A stretch of DNA of 64,000 nucleotides, taken from assembly GCF_003634695.1 (NCBI RefSeq), contig NZ_RBWV01000012.1:124001-188000 (forward strand), read 5' to 3'. The first letter of the stretch is position 1; every line of letters begins with the position of its first letter. The notes below the pieces were generated by a model. It saw only the letters and a program-made list of their open reading frames with translations, ran no database searches and was not told the DNA's origin. Positions 28,533-36,590 of this stretch are shown piece after piece. The stretch comes from Motilibacter peucedani. GTDB taxonomy: Bacteria > Actinomycetota > Actinomycetes > Motilibacterales > Motilibacteraceae. A program made the translations under genes and the position numbers.

Positions 28533-28588
28533 TCGCGCCCCTGTGGCACCATGCGGAGGGTTCGAGTCACCGGGTTGAGGAGCAGGGC

Positions 28589-28720
28589 ATGGCAGGCACG
28601 TACTTCGCGGCTGAAGAGGTCAACTCCCTGCCGGCGCCGCCCATCGTGCTGGCCCTGATCGCGTTCGGCATCCTGTGCGCACTGCTGCTCGTGACCTGGA
28701 GCTTCAACCGCAACCGCTGA
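28589..28720 (+). CDS. Small single-pass membrane protein (43 aa)
   Basis: A 43-residue protein with a short soluble N-terminus (MAGTYFAAEEVNSLPAPP), one hydrophobic helix (about 19-37) and a basic end (NRNR). TTGAGGAG lies about 7 bases upstream of the ATG. Comparable small membrane proteins occur between proA and nadD in other actinobacteria, as far as I know without assigned function. It may be an anchor or modulator of a larger complex. Too short to be found by length-based calling. Confidence 0.7.
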   Translation: MAGTYFAAEEVNSLPAPPIVLALIAFGILCALLLVTWSFNRNR

Positions 28721-28770
28721 CGTCCTCGCGCGGCCGACGAGCTGGTCCCGGTCGTCTCGTCACGACCTGC

Positions 28771-29616
28771 ATGCAGCGTCTGCAGCTGGACGACGTCGAG
28801 ATCTGCGCCGAGGCGTTCGGCGACCCCGCCCTGCCCACGCTCGTCCTGCTCAGCGGGGCGAGCAGCTCGATGGACGCGTGGCCGCCCGACCTCTGTAGGC
28901 AGCTCGCCGCGGCCGGGCGCCACGTCGTGCGCTTCGACCCGCGCGACACCGGCGCGTCGACCACGGGGCCGCCCGGGGAGCCCGACTACGACGGTGCGGC
29001 TCTCTCGCGGGACGCCCTGGAGGTGGTGAGGCAGCTCGGTCGCGGGCCCGCGCACCTCGTGGGCGTCTCGATGGGCGGCGGGATCGCGCAGGACCTGGCC
29101 CTCCGGCACCCGGAGCTCGTCGCGAGCGTGACGCTGGTCGCCACCACCGCCGTCGGCGGAGTCGACGCGGCCGGCCCGCCGCCGGAGCCGGCGCTGCAGG
29201 CGCGCTTCGCCGCCCCGCCGCCGGACCCGGACTGGCACGACCGCGAGGCGGTCGTGGAGCACCTGCTCGAGGGGGCGCGCGCCTACGCCGGCCCGCTGGG
29301 GACCGACGAGGACGACGTACGCGCCGGTGCCGTCGCGACGTTCGGGCGCAGTCCCGACATGGCGGCGGCCGGCAACCACTGGCGGGTCTCCGGCACGGGC
29401 GACGGGCCGGAGCTGGACGTGCACGACATCCGGGTGCCCACGCTCGTCGTCCACGGGACGCACGACCCGCTGTTCCCGCTGCCGCACGGGCGGTCGCTCG
29501 CCGCAGCGGTGCCAGGAGCGCGGCTGCTGGTCCTCGAGGGCATGGGGCACCAGGTGCCGCCGCGCAGCACCTGGCCGGAGTTCGTGCCCGCGGTGCTCGA
29601 GGTCACGGGACGCTGA
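28771..29616 (+). CDS. Alpha/beta hydrolase
   Basis: The 281-residue protein has the alpha/beta-hydrolase fold: oxyanion-hole region LVLLSGASSS, RFDPRDTGAS, the nucleophile elbow GVSMGGG, an Asp in HGTHDPLFP and a late His in GMGHQVPP. All triad members are present. It resembles the esterase/peroxidase-like branch, but the substrate is unknown. The ATG at 28771 is in a T/C-poor region without a clear ribosome-binding site. It is not part of the conserved proA-nadD backbone and is convergent with the EAL-HDOD gene. Confidence 0.85.
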   Translation: MQRLQLDDVEICAEAFGDPALPTLVLLSGASSSMDAWPPDLCRQLAAAGRHVVRFDPRDTGASTTGPPGEPDYDGAALSRDALEVVRQLGRGPAHLVGVSMGGGIAQDLALRHPELVASVTLVATTAVGGVDAAGPPPEPALQARFAAPPPDPDWHDREAVVEHLLEGARAYAGPLGTDEDDVRAGAVATFGRSPDMAAAGNHWRVSGTGDGPELDVHDIRVPTLVVHGTHDPLFPLPHGRSLAAAVPGARLLVLEGMGHQVPPRSTWPEFVPAVLEVTGR

Positions 29617-29631
29617 GGGCGTCCCGCGGGC

Positions 29632-30879
29632 TCAGAGCGAGCCGACCTCGACCTTGACCGGACCGATGACGCTCTCCGTCGTGTCCATGGCCCAGCCCAT
29701 CGCCCCGAGGTAGCAGCGCGTCACCTCGTCGGCGTCGACGGGCAGCTCGTCCAGGGCGGCGGTCAGGGCGTCGTCGTCCCGGTCCTCGAGGGCCAGCACG
29801 GTCCGCAGCACGGTGCCCAGCGGGCCGGTGCGGCGGGTCAGGGCCTCGCGCAGCTCGTCGGAGAGCGGCAGCTTCTCGACGACCAGCTCCATGCGCAGGC
29901 CGAGCACCGTGTCGAGGCTGCTGAGCAGGCCGACGATGAAGGCCGACTCGGGCCTCACGTCGCCGCACGACTTCGCGACCAGCTCGCACGTGCGGGCGCG
30001 GGTCATGGCCGAGGTGAGCTGCTCGGAGTCGGGCTCGGTCGCGTCGGAGAGCACCATCAGCAGCATCCAGGAGCGCAGCGTCTGCATGCCGAGCATGACC
30101 AGCGCGTCGCGGATCGACTCGATGCGGCGCACGGTGCCCGACGAGGCGGCGTTGGCGGCTCGCAGCACCCGGTAGTTGAGGCCGAGGTCGGCGCGCACGA
30201 CGGTCTCGATCTCCCCGAGGTCGATGTCGGGGTCGGCGAGCCGGCCGAGCAGCTGCAGGCAGGCGAGGTGGGCCGGAGCCACGGTCCGCGCGGTGACGAC
30301 GTCGGGGCGCAGCAGGAAGTAGCCCTGGAACCAGTCGAAGCCTAGCCGGTGGCACAGGTCCATCTCGGCGGCGGTCTCGATGCGCTCGGCGACCAGGGTG
30401 AGGTCGTGGCTGCTGCGCAGGCTGCGCACCCGGCGCTCGAGCTCGGTGGCGTCGCAGCTGGAGATGTCGATCTTCACGACGTCGACCAGGGGCAGCAGCG
30501 ACCGGCGGTCGGGCTCGTCCTCCCAGTCGTCGAGGGCGAGGCTGTAGCCCTGCTCCTTGAGGTTGCGGGCGCCGTCGAGCACCTCCTGGTCGGTGGGGAT
30601 CGTCTCGAGCACCTCGAGGATCGCCTTGCCGGGCAGGAAGGGCACCGGCAGCTGGCCGACGACGAACGGGCGGGTGAGGTTGACGAAGGCGAGCCGGCGC
30701 CCGACCAGGCGCTCGAGGCCGAACTCCATGAACGTGTTGACGATGACCCGCGTGGTGGCCAGGTCGTCGGTGCGCTCCGCCGAGGTCGCGGTGGGGTGGC
30801 CGCGGAACAGCAGCTCGTAGCCCACGACGTCGAGAGCCCGGTCGTAGACGGGCTGTCGTCCCACGTGAACTGCCGGCAT
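29632..30879 (-). CDS. EAL-HDOD signalling protein (YuxH-like), EAL probably non-catalytic
   Basis: This 415-residue cytoplasmic protein has an N-terminal EAL-type domain (about 1-200) and a HDOD domain (about 205-400, LGRLADPDIDLGEIETVVRAD, LNYRVLRAANAAS). The EAL domain keeps ELLFR, the Asn of FVNLTRP, KIDIS, AERIE and the Gln of WFQGYF, but the usual DDFGTG loop is ALDDWEDEPD, so c-di-GMP hydrolysis is unlikely. It may bind the nucleotide or act as a scaffold. AGGGGA lies about 10 bases upstream. It is divergent from nadD. Confidence 0.9.
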   Translation of the reverse strand: MPAVHVGRQPVYDRALDVVGYELLFRGHPTATSAERTDDLATTRVIVNTFMEFGLERLVGRRLAFVNLTRPFVVGQLPVPFLPGKAILEVLETIPTDQEVLDGARNLKEQGYSLALDDWEDEPDRRSLLPLVDVVKIDISSCDATELERRVRSLRSSHDLTLVAERIETAAEMDLCHRLGFDWFQGYFLLRPDVVTARTVAPAHLACLQLLGRLADPDIDLGEIETVVRADLGLNYRVLRAANAASSGTVRRIESIRDALVMLGMQTLRSWMLLMVLSDATEPDSEQLTSAMTRARTCELVAKSCGDVRPESAFIVGLLSSLDTVLGLRMELVVEKLPLSDELREALTRRTGPLGTVLRTVLALEDRDDDALTAALDELPVDADEVTRCYLGAMGWAMDTTESVIGPVKVEVGSL

Positions 30880-30937
30880 CGGTGGCGCTCCCCTCGGTCC
30901 ACGCACCGGGCGCCCCGGGGGAGTGCCCCCGGACCCG

Positions 30938-30943
30938 TACGCT
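30938..30943 (+). promoter_or_regulatory. Candidate -10 box of nadD
   Basis: TACGCT, about 50 bases before the nadD start, just after a 7-bp GC hairpin. GGAGAGGG at 30981-30988 is the ribosome-binding site. Confidence 0.35.
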
Positions 30944-30993
30944 GCCTTCCTGATCGGGACGAACGGCCCGGTCCTTGAGCGGAGAGGGCCGAC

Positions 30994-31596
30994 GTGGCAC
31001 GCATCGGAGTCATGGGTGGCACGTTCGACCCCGTGCACCACGGCCACCTCGTCGCCGCCAGCGAGGTCGCCTCCCGCTTCGAGCTCGACGAGGTCGTCTT
31101 CGTGCCCACCGGCGAGCCGTGGCAGAAGCCCGAGCGCGCGGTGACGCCGGCCGAGCACCGCTACCTCATGACGGTGATCGCCACGGCGTCGAACCCCCGC
31201 TTCACGGTCAGCCGGGTCGACATCGACCGCGCCGGACCGACCTACACGATCGACACGCTGCGCGACCTGCGCACCCAGCGCGACCCCGGTGACGACTTCT
31301 ACTTCATCACCGGCGCCGACGCCCTGGCGCAGATCCTGTCGTGGAAGGACGCCGACGAGCTGTTCGCGCTCGCCCACTTCGTCGGCGTGACGCGCCCGGG
31401 GCACCACCTCAGCGGCGACGGCCTGCCCGTCGGCCGGGTCAGCCTGCTCGAGGTGCCGGCCCTCGCGATCTCCTCGACCGACTGTCGCGCACGGGTACGC
31501 GGTGGTGACCCCGTGTGGTACCTCGTCCCCGACGGGGTGGTGCAGTACATCGCCAAGCACGCGCTCTACGCGGGAAGTGACATGCTGGAGGCCTGA
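30994..31596 (+). CDS. nadD: Nicotinate-nucleotide adenylyltransferase
   Basis: The 200-residue enzyme makes deamido-NAD from nicotinate mononucleotide and ATP. It shows [15 protein letters not shown] (nucleotidyl-transferase motif), VPTGEPWQK and the C-terminal [13 protein letters not shown] motif. The GTG at 30994 is five bases after GGAGAGGG and matches family starts. It begins the nadD-rsfS-phosphatase unit. A LytR-CpsA-Psr gene that often follows nadD in other actinobacteria is absent here. Confidence 0.96.
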   Translation: MARIGVMGGTFDPVHHGHLVAASEVASRFELDEVVFVPTGEPWQKPERAVTPAEHRYLMTVIATASNPRFTVSRVDIDRAGPTYTIDTLRDLRTQRDPGDDFYFITGADALAQILSWKDADELFALAHFVGVTRPGHHLSGDGLPVGRVSLLEVPALAISSTDCRARVRGGDPVWYLVPDGVVQYIAKHALYAGSDMLEA

Positions 31597-31620
31597 GACG
31601 TCCCGAACGTGAGGAGCTCC

Positions 31621-32016
31621 GTGCCTGCCAGCCCCCGAGCCGTCGAGCTCATCCGCGCCGCCGCGGTCGCCGCTGCCGACAAGCTCGCCGACGAGCTGGT
31701 CGCCGTCGACGTCAGCGACCAGCTGGTCATCACCGACGCCTTCCTGCTCTGCTCCGGCACCAACGACCGCCAGGTCGCGGCGATCGTCGACGCCGTGCAG
31801 GAGGAGCTCCTGAAGCACGGTGCCAAGCCCGTGCGCCGCGAGGGCGAGCGCGAGGGCCGCTGGGTCCTGCTCGACTACCTCGACGTGATCGTCCACGTGC
31901 AGCACGCCGAGGAGCGCGTCTACTACGCGCTCGAGCGGCTCTGGCGCGACTGCCCGCTGATCGAGCTGCCCGAGGAGGCGCGGCAGGGCCGCTCCGGCGT
32001 CTCCGCCGGTTCGTGA
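31621..32016 (+). CDS. rsfS: Ribosome silencing factor RsfS
   Basis: The 131-residue protein binds ribosomal protein L14 and blocks subunit joining when nutrients are low. Conserved segments are LVAVDVSDQLVITDAFLLCSGTNDRQV, RREGEREGRWVLLDYLDVIVHV and YYALERLW. The GTG at 31621 follows GAGGAG (31610-31615) by five bases and decides the start. Its stop overlaps the phosphatase GTG (GTGA). Confidence 0.95.
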   Translation: MPASPRAVELIRAAAVAAADKLADELVAVDVSDQLVITDAFLLCSGTNDRQVAAIVDAVQEELLKHGAKPVRREGEREGRWVLLDYLDVIVHVQHAEERVYYALERLWRDCPLIELPEEARQGRSGVSAGS

Positions 32017-32681
32017 CCACCGTCCCGCGTCCCGGCGGCCGCCGGATCGTGCTCTGGCGCCACGGCCGCACCGAGTGGAACGCCGACGAGCGATTCCAGG
32101 GCCAGACCGACGTGCCGCTCGACGGCACCGGCCGCGAGCAGGCCCGCACGGCCGCGCGGCTGCTCACCGGCCTGCGACCGAGCGTGATCGTCTCCTCCGA
32201 CCTCGTCCGCGCCCGTGACACCGCGGCCGCGCTCGCCGAGCTGACAGGGGTGCCGGTCGACACTGATCCCGGGCTGCGCGAGACCTTCGCCGGCAGCTGG
32301 CAGGGGCTGACGGGCGCCGAGATCGCCGCGGTCGACGCGGAGAGCTGGGAGGCCTGGGTCGCCGGCGTGCCGGACGCACGGCCTGGCGGCGGCGAGACCC
32401 GCTGGGAGGTCGCAGAGCGCACGTCCGAGGCCCTGCAGAAGGCGCTCGCGCGCGTCGAGCCCGGCGGCACCCTCGTCGCGGTCACCCACGGGGGAGCGGC
32501 GCGCACCGCGCTCGCGATGCTGCTCGCCCTGCCGCCCGAGCTGTGGGGCTGCCTCGGCGGGCTGTCGAACTGCTGCTGGTCGGTGCTCCACGAGGACCCG
32601 CGGCGCGGGCCGGACGCCTGGCGGCTCGAGGAGCACAACGCGGGCTCCCTGCCGCAGCCGGTGCTCTCCGAGGAGGGCTGA
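32013..32681 (+). CDS. Histidine phosphatase (phosphoglycerate mutase-like; GpgP-like)
   Basis: The 222-residue protein has the RHG motif (LWRHGRTEWN) with the phospho-accepting His near residue 15, an Arg in SSDLVRARDTA, a Glu in LRETFAGSWQG and the second His in VTHGGAART. In mycobacteria the gene at the same place (after rsfS) encodes glucosyl-3-phosphoglycerate phosphatase GpgP; the same role is possible but not shown by the sequence. The start overlaps the rsfS stop. A GC-rich hairpin follows. Confidence 0.88.
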   Translation: MTTVPRPGGRRIVLWRHGRTEWNADERFQGQTDVPLDGTGREQARTAARLLTGLRPSVIVSSDLVRARDTAAALAELTGVPVDTDPGLRETFAGSWQGLTGAEIAAVDAESWEAWVAGVPDARPGGGETRWEVAERTSEALQKALARVEPGGTLVAVTHGGAARTALAMLLALPPELWGCLGGLSNCCWSVLHEDPRRGPDAWRLEEHNAGSLPQPVLSEEG

Positions 32682-32682
32682 G

Positions 32683-32699
32683 CGGGGGCGTCGCCCCCG
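32683..32699 (+). terminator. GC palindrome after phosphatase gene
   Basis: CGGGGGCG-T-CGCCCCCG, two bases after the stop. It may end the nadD-rsfS transcript before the tRNA promoter. Confidence 0.45.
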
Positions 32700-32705
32700 A
32701 TGCAC

Positions 32706-32711
32706 TATGCT
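32706..32711 (+). promoter_or_regulatory. Candidate -10 box of tRNA-Ala
   Basis: TATGCT lies 27 bases before the mature tRNA 5' end. No good -35 is seen because the preceding palindrome occupies that place. Confidence 0.35.
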
Positions 32712-32738
32712 TCTGCGAGTGCCGCGGCGACGCGGTGC

Positions 32739-32811
32739 GGGGCTGTAGCGCAGCTGGTAGCGCACCTCCATGGCATGGAGGGGGTCAGGGGTTCGAGTCC
32801 CCTCAGCTCCA
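32739..32811 (+). tRNA. tRNA-Ala (anticodon GGC)
   Basis: The 73 bases fold into a cloverleaf: acceptor GGGGCTG/CAGCTCC with the G3-U70 pair that identifies alanine tRNAs, D-arm GCGC/GCGC, anticodon stem CCTCC/GGAGG with loop ATGGCAT (anticodon GGC), and T-arm AGGGG-TTCGAGT-CCCCT. The discriminator base is A. CCA is not encoded. A terminator follows eight bases later. Confidence 0.97.
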
Positions 32812-32818
32812 CCTGGTT

Positions 32819-32840
32819 CCCGCCGCTCTGGCGGGTCTTT
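32819..32840 (+). terminator. Intrinsic terminator of tRNA-Ala
   Basis: CCCGCC-GCTCT-GGCGGG followed by TCTTT: a 6-bp stem with a T-rich tail. Confidence 0.75.
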
Positions 32841-32845
32841 CCCGC

Positions 32846-33379
32846 TCACCGAGCGTCCGTGAACTCCGCGAGCAGCGTGCCGGAGCGCTTCACCACCGAC
32901 TTGGACGTGTGCGACTGCTGCACTCGCAGCAGGGTGACCAGCCGGCGGCCGGAGAACTCGCCCCTGCGCGTGAACTCCGCCAGCGTGTCCAGGGCGTTGG
33001 CGGCCACGATCCAGTCGACGTCGGCGGTCGCCACGAGCTGCTCGAGCCACGCGGCCGCCACCGCCCGCTGTGCCGCTGTCAGCCGGACCTGCCGGTAGAC
33101 CTGCGCCAGGTGCCACTGCAGGGACGCCTGACGGCTCGCGCCCAGGTCGCGCGCCCACCTGTCGACGAACGGCTCGAGCCAGTCGGGGTGCTCCCGGCAC
33201 ACCTTCTCCAGGGCGTCGGCCGCGCGCATCCGCAGCCAGGCGTCCTGCTCGAACAGGCAGTCGTAGAGCTCCTCGAGCCGGGACCTGTCCGCGAGCACCG
33301 CGCGGACGACCTCAGCCGTCCTGCCGAGCGAGTTCGTCCTGCCCCCGACCGCGAGCATCGTGCGGAACGGCTCGTGCAC
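32846..33379 (-). CDS. HEAT-repeat-like helical protein, unknown function
   Basis: A 177-residue, all-helical protein with repeated units of about 30-35 residues (LRMRAADALEKVCREHPDWL, VDWIVAANALDTLAEFT) typical of HEAT/ARM folds. Such folds mediate protein contacts. There are no catalytic motifs, signal peptide or membrane segment. The start could be the ATG at 33379 or the one at 33358. It is convergent with the tRNA gene and not part of the conserved backbone. The family call rests on helical pattern only. Confidence 0.6.
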   Translation of the reverse strand: MHEPFRTMLAVGGRTNSLGRTAEVVRAVLADRSRLEELYDCLFEQDAWLRMRAADALEKVCREHPDWLEPFVDRWARDLGASRQASLQWHLAQVYRQVRLTAAQRAVAAAWLEQLVATADVDWIVAANALDTLAEFTRRGEFSGRRLVTLLRVQQSHTSKSVVKRSGTLLAEFTDAR

Positions 33380-33570
33380 CCGCTCACCGTACGTCCAGAC
33401 CCGTGCGCGGCCCTGGGCGATCCGCGGCGGCCGGCTGCACGGACGGGCGGGCCTGCAGCAGGCTCTTGACGGCCCCGGCGCGGGGGAGCATGTTGATCAT
33501 CACGCACCCGGGCCGCGCGCTGCTCCCGCAGCGCCGGTCGCTCCGGGAGCCGGACCGAGGGGGATCCGCT

Positions 33571-34035
33571 GTGCGCAAGTCTGTGCTGTCCACCGTCCTT
33601 GCTGCTGTCCTCGTGCTCGCCATGGCCGGGCCCGCGAGCGCCTCGCCGCACGCGCCGACCCTGCACCTGAAGGGCAAGACGAGCGCGATCTACGGCTTCG
33701 ACGGCAGCGTCGAAGGCACCGGACCGGTGCTGCCGGCCGCGAACGTCGTCGCCGAGGTGAAGAACTGCCCGCAGGGCGACTGGATGCTCGACGCGACGCT
33801 GGTGCAGGACGGCGTCTCCTACTCGTGGGCGACCACAGCACTGGGCGCCGGCTACGGCGAGTGCGGGGTCGACGAGGCGCCCTTCACCGTCGCCATGGGG
33901 TTCTACGGCACCGCACTGCACTCGGGACGCGCGACCGCGCACTTCGCCATCTACCACTACGTCTGCAGCGAGGGGATCTGCAGCCCGGAGGCGACCACCA
34001 CCATGGAGGACACCCGGGTCGTCCGGATCCCCTGA
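33571..34035 (+). CDS. Secreted four-cysteine protein, unknown function
   Basis: The 154-residue precursor has a clear signal peptide (VRKSVLSTVLAAVLVLAMAG, cut near ASA-SPH at about 25). The mature part is beta-rich and has four cysteines (NCPQ, GECGV, VCSEGICSP), enough for two disulphides. The GTG at 33571 follows GAGGGGGA by about six bases. I do not recognise the family. The 190 bases upstream hold the divergent start of the HEAT-like gene and no further feature I can name. Confidence 0.65.
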   Translation: MRKSVLSTVLAAVLVLAMAGPASASPHAPTLHLKGKTSAIYGFDGSVEGTGPVLPAANVVAEVKNCPQGDWMLDATLVQDGVSYSWATTALGAGYGECGVDEAPFTVAMGFYGTALHSGRATAHFAIYHYVCSEGICSPEATTTMEDTRVVRIP

Positions 34036-34038
34036 CGG

Positions 34039-34920
34039 CTAGCCGGTCGGGTCGTCGAGCCGGCGCAGCCCGTCGCGGGTCGCGTCGTCGGTCGCCGCGT
34101 AGGCGACGACGCGGCAGCCGGGCATCTCGACGACCGCGAGGCTCGTCGTCACGAAGCTGAGCAGGCCGACCTGCGGGTGCACGAACCGCTTCTCGCGCAT
34201 GCCCGGGCTGGCGACCTCGTGGCGCTGCCACAGCCGCGCGAACTCGGCGCTGCGCCCGCAGAGCTCGGCGACGAAGCGGTCCCAGGTCGGGTCGCCCAGG
34301 TTCTCGACGTACGCGCCGCGCAGCGTCGCGACCATGCGGGCCGACTCGTCGTCCCAGCCGAGGAAGCGCGAACGGATCTCGGGCTCGGTGAAGCAGCACC
34401 ACATCACGTTGTAGTGGTCGCTGGCCACCGTGTGGAAGCGGCGGAACAGCCTGTCGTAGGCCGCGTTGGTCAGCAGGATGTCGTAGCGCGAGTTGAGCAG
34501 CGCCGCCGGCATCTCGCCCAGCGCCGCCACGACCTGGGCGACGTGCGGTGAGACGCGCGGGCGGCGCTCGGAGCGCGGCGCCGCGCTGGGCAGCCCGGCG
34601 AGGCGGTAGAGGTGGGCGTGCTCGGTCGTGTCGAGCTGCAGCACGCGCGCCACCGCGTCGAGCACCTGGGTGCTCGCGTTGATGGGTCGGCTCTGCTCGA
34701 GCCAGGTGTACCAGGTGACGCCCACGCCCGCGAGCTGCGCGACCTCCTCGCGGCGGAGTCCGGGCGTGCGTCTCCGGTTGCCCTGGGGGAGCCCCACCTC
34801 GAGCGGCGAGACGCGCGAGCGGCACGCCCGCAGGAAGCTCGCGAGCTCGCTGCGCCGCTGCCCGGCGACCGGCGGCGCAGTGGCGGGAGCGACGGCCAGT
34901 GCGGTCATGCGTACCAGCAT
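34039..34920 (-). CDS. XRE-family transcriptional regulator with MmyB-like ligand domain
   Basis: The 293-residue protein has an N-terminal helix-turn-helix (about 25-90, RRTPGLRREEVAQLAGVGVTWYTWLEQSRPINAS in family terms) and a C-terminal MmyB-like PAS-type domain (about 120-280, ALLNSRYDILLTNAAYDRLF, WCCFTEPEIR). Such regulators often control a divergent neighbour, here an MFS pump, and may bind a lipid-like ligand. I chose the ATG at 34920 because GAGG lies seven bases upstream; the ATG at 34908 has no such site. Confidence 0.9.
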   Translation of the reverse strand: MLVRMTALAVAPATAPPVAGQRRSELASFLRACRSRVSPLEVGLPQGNRRRTPGLRREEVAQLAGVGVTWYTWLEQSRPINASTQVLDAVARVLQLDTTEHAHLYRLAGLPSAAPRSERRPRVSPHVAQVVAALGEMPAALLNSRYDILLTNAAYDRLFRRFHTVASDHYNVMWCCFTEPEIRSRFLGWDDESARMVATLRGAYVENLGDPTWDRFVAELCGRSAEFARLWQRHEVASPGMREKRFVHPQVGLLSFVTTSLAVVEMPGCRVVAYAATDDATRDGLRRLDDPTG

Positions 34921-34932
34921 GGACCGGCCTCG

Positions 34933-34978
34933 CTGGCGGTGCCAGCTGCTGCCACTACCAGGATCCGCAGGCTCCTGG
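34933..34978. promoter_or_regulatory. Inverted repeats in regulator/MFS divergent region
   Basis: CTGGC-N3-GCCAG (34933-34945) and CCAGGA-N9-TCCTGG (34958-34978) lie in the 91 bases between the divergent starts. Both share TGG/CCA half-sites and are plausible operators for the adjacent regulator. Confidence 0.4.
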
Positions 34979-35011
34979 CACCAGGCTGCGGGGCGGGTGA
35001 CGGTGGGCGCC

Positions 35012-36448
35012 ATGACCACCCTCTCCACCTCCACCCGCCGACCGGACGCGGCGCCGGAGCGCGCTGCGTCCTCCGGCCTCGTCCTCGGCCTGCTCGTCAC
35101 CGGCCTGTTCATGGCGCTGCTCGACGCGACCATCGTCAACGTCGCGCTGCCCGACATCCAGCGCGACCTGCACGCCTCAGGCGCCTCGCTCGAGCTCGTG
35201 GTGAGCGGCTACACCGTCGCCTACGCCATGCTGCTCGTCACGGGCGCCCGGCTCGGCGACCTGCTGGGAGCGCGCCGGATGTTCCTCACCGGACTGGCGC
35301 TCTTCACGGCCGCCTCCCTGCTCTGCGGGCTGGCACCGGGCTCCACCACGCTCGTCCTCGCCCGCTTCCTGCAGGGCGGCGGCGCGGCGGCGATGGTGCC
35401 GCAGATCCTCTCGGTCATCCAGCAGCGCTTCGAGGGGCCGGCGCGGGTGCGCGCGATCAGCACCTACGGCGCCGTCATCGCCGCCGGAGCGGTGTGCGGC
35501 CAGGTGCTCGGCGGGCTGCTCGTGAGCGCCGACCTGCTGGGCACGGGCTGGCGGCCGGCGTTCCTCGTCAACGTGCCCGTCGGGATCGTGCTCGGCGTCC
35601 TCGTGCCGCGCTACGTGCCGGCCGACGTCGTGAAGCCGGGCCGCCGGCTCGACCTGCCGGGGCTCCTCACCGCGAGCGCCGGCGTCCTGCTCGTCGTGCT
35701 CCCGCTCGTGCTCGGCCGTCAGGAGGGCTGGCCGGCGTGGACCTGGGTCTCGCTCGTCGCAGGAGCGGTCACGCTGGCGGGGTTCGTGGCGGTCGAGCGC
35801 CGGGTAGCCGCGCGCGGCGGCGACCCGCTGCTCGACCTCCAGGTGGTGCGCGCGCGGGGCCTCGCCGGCGGGGTCGCCGCGCTCGCGGCAGGGATGCTGG
35901 CGTACGGCGCCTTCCTGTTCGCGACGACGCTGCACCTGCAGGGCGGCCTGGGCGACAGCCCGCTGCGCTCCGGGCTCACCTTCGCCCCTGCGGCGCTCGC
36001 CTTCGGCGCGTCCGGCTACTGGTGGCGGCGGACGCCGACCTCGTGGCACCCGTGGCTCGCGGTGGTCGGGCTGCCGGTCTCCGCCATCGGCTACCTCTTG
36101 CTGGCGCTCGCCCTGCGCGGCGGCGGCCAGGACCCGTGGCTGCTCGTGCCGGTGCTCGCCCTCACGGGGGTCGGCATGGGCCTCGCCTTCAGCCCGCTGC
36201 TCACCCTGAGCCTCGTCGCCGTGCCGCCGGCGCGGGCGGCCGACGCGAGCGGCCTGCTGACCACCGTCTTCCAGCTCTCGATGGTGCTCGGCGTGACCCT
36301 GCTGGGCGGTCGCTACCTCGACCGCGCGCCGTCGGGGTCCGCGCACGCTCTGAGCGCCGTGCTCGTCGTCGTCGCTGCGGTGTCGCTGCTCGGGACGGCC
36401 GGTGCGTACGCAGTGGCTCGTGTGGTCCGCGCCGCGCGGTCGGCGTGA
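35012..36448 (+). CDS. MFS drug efflux transporter, DHA2-like
   Basis: A 478-residue membrane protein with 12-14 predicted helices. The first helix carries the DHA2 motif D1 (FMALLDATIVNVALPDI), followed by motif A (GARLGDLLGARRMF) and motif C region (GAVIAAGAVCGQVLGGLL). It should expel hydrophobic compounds using the proton gradient. The ATG at 35012 lacks a strong ribosome-binding site. It is divergent from the XRE/MmyB-like regulator, which probably controls it. Confidence 0.92.
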   Translation: MTTLSTSTRRPDAAPERAASSGLVLGLLVTGLFMALLDATIVNVALPDIQRDLHASGASLELVVSGYTVAYAMLLVTGARLGDLLGARRMFLTGLALFTAASLLCGLAPGSTTLVLARFLQGGGAAAMVPQILSVIQQRFEGPARVRAISTYGAVIAAGAVCGQVLGGLLVSADLLGTGWRPAFLVNVPVGIVLGVLVPRYVPADVVKPGRRLDLPGLLTASAGVLLVVLPLVLGRQEGWPAWTWVSLVAGAVTLAGFVAVERRVAARGGDPLLDLQVVRARGLAGGVAALAAGMLAYGAFLFATTLHLQGGLGDSPLRSGLTFAPAALAFGASGYWWRRTPTSWHPWLAVVGLPVSAIGYLLLALALRGGGQDPWLLVPVLALTGVGMGLAFSPLLTLSLVAVPPARAADASGLLTTVFQLSMVLGVTLLGGRYLDRAPSGSAHALSAVLVVVAAVSLLGTAGAYAVARVVRAARSA

Positions 36449-36470
36449 CCGCGTACGCGGACGACAGGTC

Positions 36471-36498
36471 TGCAACGTTTACCGCGGCACTGTTGACA
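36471..36498 (+). promoter_or_regulatory. Candidate operator and -35 element upstream of GH31 gene
   Basis: TGCAACGTTTACC (36471-36483), centred on AACGTT, resembles LacI-family operators. A consensus -35 TTGACA follows at 36493-36498, with GAGAGT 18 bases later as a weak -10. Sugar-responsive control would fit the glycosidase downstream. Confidence 0.35.
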
Positions 36499-36590
36499 GG
36501 CGCCTGCGGCGGGCCGGAGAGTGGCCCGGCGTGTGATTGCTCAGACACACGGACACCCGGCAAGGCACGGCAACAGAGAGGTCGTCGTAG

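Noticed and set aside
32739-33379. tRNA-Ala as an integration site of a mobile element
   Set aside because: No integrase gene and no direct repeat of the tRNA 3' end found in the following sequence.
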